Assembly: GCF_030247195.1 (NCBI RefSeq)
Contig: NW_026683307.1
Span: 35,378 to 99,377 of the forward strand
Source: Topomyia yanbarensis
Taxonomy: Eukaryota > Arthropoda > Insecta > Diptera > Culicidae
Reading direction: 5' to 3'
DNA length: 64,000 nucleotides
The position numbers and the translations under genes were made by a program. Every line of letters starts with the position of its first letter. The first letter of the stretch is position 1. Of the stretch, positions 23,920 to 33,223 are shown one piece after another. The notes under the pieces were generated by a model, which saw only the letters and a program-made list of their open reading frames with translations, had not been told where the DNA came from and made no database searches.

Positions 23920-26230
23920 TCAATTGCATATTCTCTCATATACACTCATATTCACTCTCATTAAAAACGTACAAGCGCTCGTGACCTTAACAATAACACA
24001 AACCTGGTCACAAACGCGAACATGTAATTGCAATCATCCACACTTACTTACGCCCGCGATCTTGCCAATATTAAAACACCCCGGCAATAAAATGAACGTT
24101 TTAGCACCTACATATTTACAAACGCTGTCTGAAGCACTAGCTCATCGCTTGCGCTATTATGAATCGGTCACATCCGAAAGTCCCTACTTTCGGCCCTAGT
24201 AGCATAGGTTAATGCCATCAGTTGAACCAATCAAAAAATGAAGCTCATATCCCCTAAACAACGCGTCCCACGGCGACATGACTGGGAACCCTAGTGATGT
24301 GGGGAATCTCATTCGCTTCTAGCATTTAGCATGTTAACATACAAACGCTTAAGACCTTTGTGATCATCTACGCACACCAACCTACAAACGCCCATTTTCG
24401 CGCGATAATCCATCGGTCACTTTTGGAAATCTCTACCTTCGGTCTTCGCAGCGTAGGCTCGTGCCTTCAGTAGGACCAAACAAATATTCACTGATATGTG
24501 GAAACCTACTAGCATCTGAAGCATACACTAAAAAATAAGTATCAGATTCACGGTCCACATTCGATCATTCAAGAATACACGTGAATATGCGAGTGGCCAC
24601 ATGGTTATGAAATCGAATTTATCCACTCAAAGTACATGCATGCTAGCAGACGCGACATTCAAGTTAACATACAAATGCTCGAGCACATTACGATAATCCA
24701 CACACACACACACACTAGACTGCCCAGAAAAATAATGAATTTTTTAAAATTCAAGCGGCCCACCTCTAAGTCGATTTCTAGTCCCACCAGGAGTACTTGC
24801 TCCAAATTTGAAGCAAATCGGACAAGTCTAGCTACCGGATCAACGTGCCTGAAGTTTGTATGAGATTTTTCGACAATTTACTTGGAGAAAACCAACTAAC
24901 TCGCATTTTTGCCGCTAGGTGGCACTGTATGGATCGTATTATCGCTGTAAGTGAAAATAAGGAAGATAACTTAATTGTCTACAACTTTGTCGAAGACTGC
25001 TAGTCAATCCGGCTTCGTTAAAAGAAGTTATTAAAATTTTAACGAAGTGATGTCTGAGTCAGTTTTCCATTGGGCCTAGCAGTGCATGGTTGTGTATCAG
25101 TACTCGATTCCCACGAACTATACATTTTTGTGAAATAATCGTTTTATACCACATAATACGAGTTATGTTTTGGTTGGAAAATTTTAGTTCCAACTGTTAC
25201 CGCATAGAGGGTGCCAACACTAACTTTTCATAGAAGAGAGATAGAATATCGAGATGTTCAGGAAAATTATTGCAAAATACCTGCTCTACAACTTTGTGGA
25301 AGACACCTAATTTCTATCTCTCTCCGTTGAAAAGTTAGTGTTGGCGCCCTCTATGCGGTACAATGTGGAGCTAAAATTTTCTAACCAAAACACGACTCCT
25401 ATTATTTACTAAAATTCTTCTAAACATACTATTGAGCTAAATCTAACGGTTATTTCACAAAAATGTTTGCTAGGCCCCATGGAAAAATGACTCAGACATC
25501 ACTTCGTTAAAAGTTTACTAAGTTCTTTTAACAAAGCCCGATTCACTAGCAGTCTTCGACAAAGTTGTATACAATTAAATTATCTTTCTTATTTTCACTT
25601 ACAGTGATAATAGGATGCGAGCAGTGCCACCTAGCGGCGAAAATGTGAGCTAGAGGCTTTTCTCCATGTAAATTGTCGCACAATCTCATACAAACTTCAG
25701 GCACGTTGGTTCGGTAGCTAGACTTGTCCGATATGCTTCAAATTTGGAACAAGTACTCCTGGTGGGACCAGAAATCGGGTGGACCGATAGGGGTCGTTTT
25801 TTTCCTGTCACTCTAATACACACACTTAAAAATAGGATACCGATGCGATTTCATAAACAGGATACCGGTGACCACTTTAGCTCTAATGAATTTAGAAAAG
25901 CGATTTCAAGAGTGAACCCACGATCGCCCGTGTTCGCGCGATCATGATACGGTAACGTCCGGAAGTCCCTACCCTCGGCCGCAACAGTGTAGGTCAATAC
26001 CTTCAATTGAATCAATAAAAAGATGACGCTCATATCCACTAGAAAACACGTTATATGGTGGCATGACCGAGAACTCTCTTATAGCATCTGAATCGTACAC
26101 CGAACATTAAGTATCAGATTTAAAGTCCGCAAGCGATCATCCTTGAACACACGTGAATATGCGGTTAGAAACTCGAATTTATACACGCGAAGTTACATAG
26201 ACGCTCACACACGCAACATGCAAACGCCCA
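23920..26230. repeat. Diverged tandem repeat, interrupted by foldback B
   Basis: A block of related units. Three copies of a GGTCAC...GGAAGTCCCTACYYTCGGCC...GTAGG phrase lie at about 24165-24250, 24415-24500 and 25960-26045. Copies of a GTATCAGATT...CATTCAAGAATACACGTGAATATGCG phrase lie at about 24538-24590 and 26108-26165. Copies of GTTAACATACAAAYGCT lie at about 24333, 24663 and, beyond the R1-type insertion, 29174. This shows that the block originally continued to at least 29260. No coding capacity was found, and unit length varies. Confidence 0.7.
24716..25815. mobile_element. Foldback element B, 1.1 kb near-palindrome
   Basis: Arms about 24716-25247 and 25309-25815 are inverted copies around a spacer of roughly 60 bases. 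The ends read TAGACTGCCCAGAAA on the left and the complement of TAGAGTGACAGGAAA on the right. The flanks are ACACACAC (24708-24715) and ATACACAC (25816-25823), 7 of 8 identical, which fits an 8-bp target duplication as in hAT-type elements. The left target lies in a CA run, so that part is weaker evidence. There is no coding region. Each arm carries a CCGCTAGGTGGCA motif and a TAGAGGG(C/T)GCC motif. Confidence 0.85.
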
Positions 26231-26243
26231 CGCAATCGAACTT
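26231..26243. repeat. Target-site duplication, left copy, of R1-type LINE 2A
   Basis: CGCAATCGAACTT, identical to 29162-29174 at the other end of the element. Confidence 0.88.
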
Positions 26244-26449
26244 TTTTTTACAATGGGGAATACATTTACGTACTAGCCCAGTACACGTGCTATTAGTAGA
26301 TGCCAAGCTACCACACGGGGTGTACTGGGGGTGTGTTGGGCTCGAATGGTGACGCTGCCATTAATACCGACTAAACTCCATTGGGCTCCGCCATCGTTCC
26401 CCCCAGGGACTACCTCTCGGTATTACTTCTGGGGGGATGGCTGTACTTG

Positions 26450-26720
26450 ATGTACTCATTCACTCTCGCTCACGCGTTCATACGTCCTGTATGAGGCTTA
26501 CTTGGGTGCTCTCTCTGTCGCACCTTGATTCACTCTCTAACACTCCACATGAGGCTGACTTTTGTGCTCACCTTTTTCATTCCTTGCTAGGCTTACTTTT
26601 GTGCTAGCCTCTAACATACCGTGTGAGACTGACTTGGATGCTCACCCTTTCACTCCTCTGCCACGCCACGAGGCATCGATAGCTAAGTCCCAACATACTA
26701 CGCTACGACCCTCCCGTCTT
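26450..26720 (-). repeat. Sub-repeats in the 3' UTR of R1-type LINE 2A
   Basis: Four to five degenerate copies of a CACTC...ATGAGGCTKACTTKKGTGCTC phrase at spacings of roughly 45 to 60 bases. They lie between the ORF2 stop and the tail. Confidence 0.7.
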
Positions 26721-26934
26721 GGCATGAGGCAGTCCACATATACGCCTATACACTCGCTCTTCTGCCTTGCTTCGGGGTGGCTGGGTTTACCCCTTACGCG
26801 GTTGCCAGTCGCTGCGCCAAACCTGCCTCAGCATAAACATTCACTCGCTTTTTTTGCGCTCGGCCTTTTTCGCTCCAACTAACCAATCACTAGTTAGCCG
26901 TGCCCGTTGTCTGTTGCTCAGTGCGCCAAATTAC

Positions 26935-29161
26935 CTATAGCCTACAGGCAATCTGGGTGGTTTCAGTCGAGACTGCGTTCCACTTCTCCGCCGATTGACA
27001 CATCCGCTGAATAAGGATATCAGGGATTGTGTCCCAGCCACAGACGTCAAGCATTGCTCTTCTTTCGACGTCGAAACGAGGACATACGAACAGTATGTGT
27101 TCGGCAGTTTCGTCTACACCTTGGCAGTCAGGGCAGGCTGGGACCTCCGCGTGCCCGAACCTGTGGAGGTACTGTCGGGAGCAGCCATGGCCTGACAGGA
27201 ACTGTGTCAGATGGAAGTGAACTTCCCCATGGGGTCTGCCCACCCAGCTCGATATGTTAGGTATCAGCCGGTGGGTCCACCTACCTTTCGAGGAGTTATC
27301 CCACTCACGCTTCCATCTGGCGACCGAGGTCACCCTGGTGCGCTCGCGGGCTCCCCTATTTCCACGTAGCTCGAAGCACTCCTCATCTTCCCGAATGACC
27401 AGCCCGACTGGCATCATGCTCGCTATCACGCAGGATGCATCGTGTGATACCGTGCGGTAGGCAGATATCACTCTGAGGCACATCACGCGGTAGGTGCGCT
27501 CCAGTTTCTGTAGGTAACTGGTTACCCTCAGTGCTCTTGACCATGACGGACCGCCGTACCTGAGGATAGATACGGCAACGCCTGCCAGTAACCTACGTCT
27601 ACTGGCGCACACCTTTGAGCTGTTGGACATCATTCTCGATAGTGCCGCAACAGCAGTCGATGCTCTCTTGCATGTATAGTCGACGTGGCTGCCGAAGGTC
27701 AGCTTGTCGTCTATAATGACTCCGAGAGACTTCAGACTCCGCTGTGAGGTGATCACGACTTCTCCCACATGGATAACTGCATGTTGTGCCGACTTGCGGT
27801 TGTTGACGATAACTACCTCCGTCTTATGCTGAGCGAGCTCCAGGCCTATCGCGCTCATCCATTCCTCCACCGTGTTGATCGCGTGTTCTGCAGTTAGTTC
27901 TACATCAGGGATTGACTCCCCGTAGACCTCCAAGGTTACGTCGTCGGCAAAGCCGACGATCTTGACCCCAGGAGAGAACTTCAGTCTCAGAACCCCGTCA
28001 TACCTGAGGTTCCTTAGCACCGGGCCTAGGATCGAGCCCTGCGAGACTCCGGCAGTAATCGGAACCCTTTTCTGACCGGCATCGGTCTCGTATAGCAGTA
28101 CGCGGTGCTGGAAGTAGCTTTCCAGGATCCGGTACAGACTCACCGGTAGGCTAAGCCGGTGTAATGAGAGCGCGATGGCATCTCAGCTTGCGCTGTTGAA
28201 TGCGTTCTTCACGTCAAGTGTCACTAACGCACAGTATCGAATGCCTCGCCTTTTTCGTTGGATCGCTATCGCGGCAGTCTGTATCACTGAGTTGATAGCG
28301 TCCACTGTGAACTTACCCTTCCGAAAGCCAAACTGGTTGCTTGACAGGCCGTCCGTACCTTCTGCGTACGGAGTTAGCCTGTTGAGGATAGTCCTCTCAA
28401 GCAATTTGCCAGTCGTGTCGATCAGACAGATTGATCTGTCCGCCGATGGGTCGCCTGACGGCTTCCCGGGCTTAGGCAACAACACCAATTTCTGCCTTTT
28501 CCATCTATCGGGAAAACGACATCTCTGCATAGCTAGCCTGAACATGTTCGGGTTCGCTATGATCGCTGCCTTGAGAGCGCTGTTTGGAACTCCATCCGGC
28601 CCTGGAGCTTTGTGCATTGTTAGGGAATTAGCCACTGCGAGTAGTTCTTCATTCGTCACCGGAGGTGACGCAAGGGCTTGTGGCTTAAGACGGGTGGCCA
28701 AGGGCTTGTGGCTCGAGACGGGAAGAGTACTTCGATAATCGTCGCCAACCGGTCCGGAGACCGTTCTGGGGGTGAAGAGCCCCCTTTGGTCTTGGCCATC
28801 ACGATTCTATAGGCGTCACCCCACGGATTCGCGTTAGCACTCTCGGACAGGTTATCGAAACACGCTCTCTTGCTGCTTTTAATGGCCTTGTTAAGGGCCA
28901 ATTTCGCAGCTCGAAACACTTCACGGTGGTTCCTTCTTGCATCCTCGGTGCGGGCTCTTTGCATCCTACGTCTAGCTCTGAGGCAGGCTGATCGTAGAGC
29001 TGCAATCTCGGCACTCCACCAGTATACCGGGCATCTGCCGTTTCTTGGCAGGGGTTTTCTCGGCATAGTGGCGTCGCACGCGTGTGATAGAACGGCTATC
29101 AGCGCATCCCCGCTTAGACTGTCGGTGTTGGCCTCCAGTCCCAGGGCCGCGGTGAAAGCTT
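26935..29161 (-). pseudogene. R1-clade ORF2 (reverse transcriptase and C-terminal zinc finger), 2A
   Basis: Reading from 29161 downward: a linker with RCPVYWWSAEIAALRSACLRA, then the reverse transcriptase (APGPDGVPNSALK, LLPKPGKPSGDP, FGFRKGKFTVDAI, VTLDVKNAFNSAS, GVSQGSILGP, IVGFADDVTLEV), then the C-terminal domain with a CCHC-type finger ending ETAEHILFVCPRF. The stop is at 26935. Lesions: an in-frame TGA at 28183-28185, where the motif expects Trp after NAFNSAS, and a 28-base tandem duplication at 28671-28698/28699-28726 that shifts the frame. The endonuclease is missing because of 5' truncation. Two lesions in over 700 codons mean a fairly young copy. Confidence 0.88.
28671..28721. repeat. 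Short tandem duplication inside R1-type ORF2
   Basis: CAAGGGCTTGTGGCT starts at 28671 and again at 28699. The 28-base offset is not a multiple of three and breaks the frame. Confidence 0.8.
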
Positions 29162-29174
29162 CGCAATCGAACTT
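29162..29174. repeat. Target-site duplication, right copy, of R1-type LINE 2A
   Basis: CGCAATCGAACTT, identical to 26231-26243. The host repeat resumes with GTTAACATACAAATGCTCG. Confidence 0.88.
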
Positions 29175-29288
29175 GTTAACATACAAATGCTCGACTCCTT
29201 CGCGATGATACACACATATCTGAACCGTACAATTCAGAATCAACGCCAACGGCAATTGGCCGTAAGCAGTTTTTTTTAGTGGACGGCA

Positions 29289-29548
29289 TTCCCGAGCAAA
29301 CGTAAAGCCCATAATACCCCCATGCTAATGGGGATTGACATGGATGTTTGAAATGGGTTCAACCCATGGAAACACCATTACCATGGTCCGGTAGATCCTA
29401 TATAAAATACCATATGTTGGTTTATTTATGGGTAATTGAGACCATTTTATGGTGTCTTGATGGTTGGGAGTTTTGGCACGGATCATGTTTAAGGTCTTTT
29501 CAAGGGGCTATATGGTGTTTGAACCCATGAGTATTTGTTCGGGTTTCC
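29289..29548. mobile_element. MITE candidate with CCCGARCAAA termini
   Basis: CCCGAGCAAACG near 29292 and the complement of CCCGAACAAATAC near 29548 bound a 250-base noncoding stretch that has its own palindromic phrases (CCATGGTCC, AACCCATGG). The termini are short and the target duplication is unclear. Confidence 0.45.
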
Positions 29549-30265
29549 CGTATCGTCAGCAATTATAGTGAGTTATTCTCTATTAGGACAATTCTCGAAA
29601 AAAATAGCCATTTTAGTTCATTCTTCACAAACTCGTTGTATTCTTCCGTCATAATGAACGTTGAATGAAAAATAAAAATAAGGACTTCATATCAATAATC
29701 GATTAATTTATTTCAACTCCACCAGGAAAAAAATCCTCCGAAGACGTCATTGACCCAAATTTAACGATTGAGATATAATTAATAGATCGCATGATTTCGG
29801 CAAAAAACCAATGTGCACTGGTACCAAATCTCAGCACTTCTCTCTGGACACAGTGAAAAATAATGCTAATAATCAAACTCAAAAATAGAAAAATAAGTAG
29901 AAAATTTGTCGATACGTTAAATAATTTTCTTTGCTAGTGATAACACTGATAATTTTCGAGCACTGATTCCACCGAGAAAATAACTAATTGCTCGTTCAGT
30001 TCTACAACTAGTTAGTTACTATGAGTGTGAATCGTACAAAATTGCTCATACATAATGCATAGCTGAGGGGATATTTTACCAATAATTTACTATTAATTTT
30101 TTGAGTGATTCGTTCGTTTCAAAAACCCATACGTCAAACATAAAAAACTATTCAGCTGATCAGCTACCTTCTCTCCTGCGCAATATTGAACTCACTGAAG
30201 CCTTCCATAAACAGCAGCGGTTTACAACCGGGGGGTGAGTGCTGCACAAATAAATTCCATTGGGC
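29549..30265. other. Unassigned AT-rich intergenic sequence
   Basis: No feature I can support. Confidence 0.5.
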
Positions 30266-30473
30266 GTTTTTTATACCTTACAGTAAAATCCATCCTGTCA
30301 TAAATAATAATGAAGTTTTTTTCCAACCAAATTAAATGAATAAATACTCTCGGTTTATCAAATGTTCATACTGATCCGATAAACCGAGAGTATTTGTTCA
30401 CTAAATTTGATTCAAAAAAAAAAATTCAATATTATGTATGACAGGGTGTATTTTACAGTCAGATATAAAAAAC
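30266..30473. mobile_element. Hairpin MITE, 208 bp
   Basis: Almost the whole stretch folds on itself. GTTTTTTATA...CAGTAAAATCCATCCTGTCATA on the left is matched by the complement on the right (TATGACAGGGTGTATTTTACAG). The centre is AAATACTCTCGGTTTATC with its inverted copy around an unpaired segment of about 18 bases. No coding region. The target duplication was not resolved. Confidence 0.8.
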
Positions 30474-31150
30474 CGGTTAAGATAAAACTTGCAAACACAG
30501 TAAAGCTTGACCACATTCGTAAAAGCAAAGCCTAGAACTCGATAGACTTTCGATTCTTAGCGTACTTCACAATTGCAGGGCGTGTTTCAAGTTCCTATAG
30601 ACACTATGAATCCTGAAACAGTGCCAGTGACAAAAACAAATTAATTCAGACAAATATTCGTGTGAATTCAAAACTCTATGAGCTTCGAAATAGTTCTGCC
30701 ATAATGTTTGAATGGCTTTTTGGGTGATTATTATTTTTCAAATACATTCGAATCGTGCAAATTTCAGGATTGTACTTAAAATTCTAACATGGAACCATGC
30801 CAACAGTTTATTTTATTTGTATTCGGAACATGAAGCCTTTTAATGAGCAATTCCTCGATGGCACATGCAATCAAAGAAGTTGAAAACCACTGAGCTAGAC
30901 AAACAAGCTCGGTCAGCGTGCACAATAAAAATAAACAAGTTTCCCCGTGCGCAGCCCAAAATCCCAACCACGCGCCAGTCGATGATACCGCGGGGTCACC
31001 GGAAAGCAGCAGGTACCTACATATTAATATACAACAACAGAACGGGAAAAAAATCCAAACGCCGCATCTTGAACCGGTTCTATCCTGTCAGCCGGCTGAT
31101 CCGACTCGGCAGTGTTCTGGGGGATGTTCTCAGACAGAGCCGATCGTGTT
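30474..31150. other. Intergenic sequence upstream of the protease gene
   Basis: It contains a possible hAT-type end near 30878-30893 (GTTGAAAACCACTG, resembling the complement of CAGTGGTTTTCAAC) with no partner found. The last few hundred bases should hold the protease promoter; I see no TATA box. A TCAGTT near 31149 would fit an arthropod initiator. Confidence 0.4.
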
Positions 31151-31282
31151 TCAGTTCTATTCTGAGCGTCGCGATTGCGCGGCGTATGTTGTGCGAACGA
31201 TGCGACCCTGACCGTGGCAGTGATCTCGCGATAACTCGCGACAACGAACAACGCCACAAGAGTAGCAGAGCAGTATTTCAGG

Positions 31283-32406
31283 ATGATGTCAATGAGCTGC
31301 AGTGTGTTGACGTTGGCTCTCGTTTTCGGTGTTGTTAAAGGTAAAGTTATATCGCAATATTCTGCCTCCCACGATAAAGCGCTATTTCTACCTTTGCAGG
31401 CTTCGATTTCCCGAACGTGGAACGAATCTCGGAGAAGAGTAAGTAATACCTAGGTGCTCAAATTGACCCATCTAAGCGATGAACTCAATTTTTAGAATGT
31501 TCAGAATACCGTAAGCTGACGGTGAAAACTTCGACTCTCATCACGCTATCCCTTCGGCCGACGTCCATAGTGTACGAGGATTACAAATGTCCAAATGTGG
31601 TGGATTTAATCGTTGGCGGTGAAGCTGCCAGAAGAGGGGAATTCCCCCATCAGGCTCTCCTGGGTTATCCCGGGGAGGATGATCCTCGCAGCATTGAGTT
31701 CAAATGCGGTGGTTCCCTGATTAGCGAACGGTACGTGCTAACCGCAGCTCACTGTTCGTCCGGTGCCAAACCGACCGTTGTTCGGCTGGGTGAAAGTGAT
31801 TTGAGCGATGATGATGACGACCAGGTTGATTTCGATATTGAAGACTTCATCCGACATCCGGAGTATTCACCTCGGCGTGCGTACCACGATATCGCGCTGG
31901 TGAAAATGGTGCAGGATGTGTTTTTCACCAAACTAATCAGACCGGCTTGTCTATGGGAAGGACACGACCTAAATATAACCACTGCCTATGCGACCGGGTA
32001 TGGAAGGACAGAATTCGGTATGAGTTGAACGGTGTTTATATCGAGTGAGACCGTGTAATAGTGTGATTCCGTTTCAGCGGGTGCGACGTCCGACATTCTG
32101 AGAAAAGTTCAACTGGATATTCTGGACAAGTCCGAGTGCAATTCCTTCGCTACTAGCAGAAAGTTCAACCGAGGTGTTATTGACGAACAGATATGTGTTG
32201 GTAGCCGCGAAGGAGGTAAAGATACGTGCCAAGGTGACTCGGGAGGACCGCTTGAAACGGTGACCGATCATAAAGGCTGCATGTTTCACATTCTGGGAAT
32301 AACGTCCACGGGCGCGGCATGCGGTTATGGGAAATCCCCGTCCATCTACACTCGCGTTGCGAGTTATATCGACTGGATTGAGTCAGTTGTTTGGAGTTCG
32401 AGTTAA
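31283..32406 (+). CDS. Secreted trypsin-like serine protease, clip-C-like, no complete clip domain
   Basis: Four exons: 31283-31340, 31400-31438, 31496-32017, 32078-32406. All three introns are GT-AG, 57 to 60 bases long and phase 1; together the exons encode 315 residues. Residues 1-20 are a signal peptide. The activation site is NVVDL|IVGG (cut before Ile71), that is after Leu as in clip-C (snake/persephone-like) proteases, not after Arg or Lys. The catalytic triad is His118 (LTAAHC), Asp164 (HDIAL) and Ser261 (GDSGGP); Asp255 in the S1 pocket predicts cleavage after Arg or Lys. Cys64-Cys184 would tie the propeptide to the catalytic chain; 103-119, 227-246 and 257-288 are standard pairs. 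Cys34 and Cys274 are extra. Only about 50 residues precede the activation site, with too few cysteines for a clip domain. Likely role: an extracellular cascade (clotting, melanisation or Toll activation) or digestion; which is not shown by the sequence. Alternative upstream exons cannot be excluded. Confidence 0.9.
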
Positions 32407-33009
32407 GTGTGCAAAATACATGATCTATTTATTAACGAAATTCCTAACTCTGTTAGGTTGCCAGGATCGTTTACAGATGAAAAGAACGCAAAATGTGTCT
32501 TTTTTGCTTATCTCGAGATATTTCATCTCAATGCCAGATATGCAAATTACTTTGACTCAAGCGTTTGCGTCACATTTTATTCTTAGCCAGCATACCATAA
32601 CGTGGGAATTCATACGATGTGATAATTATTAAGCAAATGTTTCGTGCAAAATTTGTCACATTGGAACTTCACTACAAGAAAGTGCGAATGAGATTTCTGA
32701 ATTAGTCGCGTGAATGTACGATATGACTTAATATTCCAAACCAAACTTTCACACAAAATCAATAAATAGCAAAAATAGAACCTTAAAACACTACAATAAT
32801 CATTCAGCAAATGAAAGGAAAAATGATCAACTGTAAACATTAGATCAACACTTAGCTAAAGAAAATATTCAAACAAATGGTAAAACAAAAACATTTGAAA
32901 ATTATTATTGTGTTGCTGCCCAGCATCTATGGTATGATTCAAATACGTACATAAATTATAGACTGAGATGTATTTTAGGCTGACAAAATCAGGACATTTC
33001 TTCATTCTT
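32407..33009. other. Protease 3' flank
   Basis: Presumed 3' UTR and unassigned AT-rich sequence. No other gene seen. Confidence 0.5.
32761..32766 (+). terminator. Candidate poly(A) signal of the protease gene
   Basis: AATAAA about 355 bases after the stop codon. The choice of site is inferred from motif and distance only. Confidence 0.4.
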
Positions 33010-33013
33010 TTAA

Positions 33014-33219
33014 CCCTCAAAAAGGCAAGCTAAAATTGTGACTTCAAGAAGCATCGCTCCTAAGACCCAATGAAATCAAAAGCCTCTTTTTTGTCGCTTT
33101 ATCAGTGAGAGAATCGAAAGCCCGAAAGCGCTCGATCATTTCTGTTTCAATTTACAAGTTCATTGAAACTAGAGAACTGTTACTAGCCGTGCCTCTGAGA
33201 CCCCTTTCCTTTTTGAGGG
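33014..33219. mobile_element. TTAA-flanked MITE (piggyBac-type), 206 bp
   Basis: TTAA at 33010-33013 and 33220-33223. The termini are CCCTCAAAAAGGCAAG on the left and the complement of CCCTCAAAAAGGAAAG on the right, one mismatch in 16. The interior is noncoding. The termini begin CCCT like the MITE at 1054-1169 but otherwise differ, so this is a separate family. Confidence 0.88.
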
Positions 33220-33223
33220 TTAA

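Larger units (their letters stand above)
26244..29161 (-). mobile_element. R1-clade LINE copy 2A, 5'-truncated
   Basis: A 2.9 kb minus-strand insertion with a perfect 13-base target duplication. The 3' end is at 26244, where a T run marks the poly(A), and the 5' end is a truncation at 29161 inside ORF2. The C-terminal part of ORF2 (RWTHRLIPN, FLSGHGCSRQYLHRFGHAE, CPDCQ...HILFVCPRF) is characteristic of the R1 clade. R1 elements proper insert at a fixed site in 28S rDNA; this one sits in a noncoding tandem repeat. It interrupts the repeat block that continues at 29174. Confidence 0.9.

Noticed and set aside
28175..28738. 187-codon plus-strand open frame
   Set aside because: It is antisense to the R1-type reverse transcriptase, which has clear motifs on the minus strand.
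31036..31052. GGGAAAAAAATCC as an NF-kappaB site for the protease
   Set aside because: The central A run is too long for the usual 10-base site, and one weak match does not support immune regulation.
30865..31338. 157-codon plus-strand open frame just upstream of the protease
   Set aside because: It overlaps exon 1 of the protease in a different frame and starts in a possible hAT remnant; composition is biased and no domain is seen.
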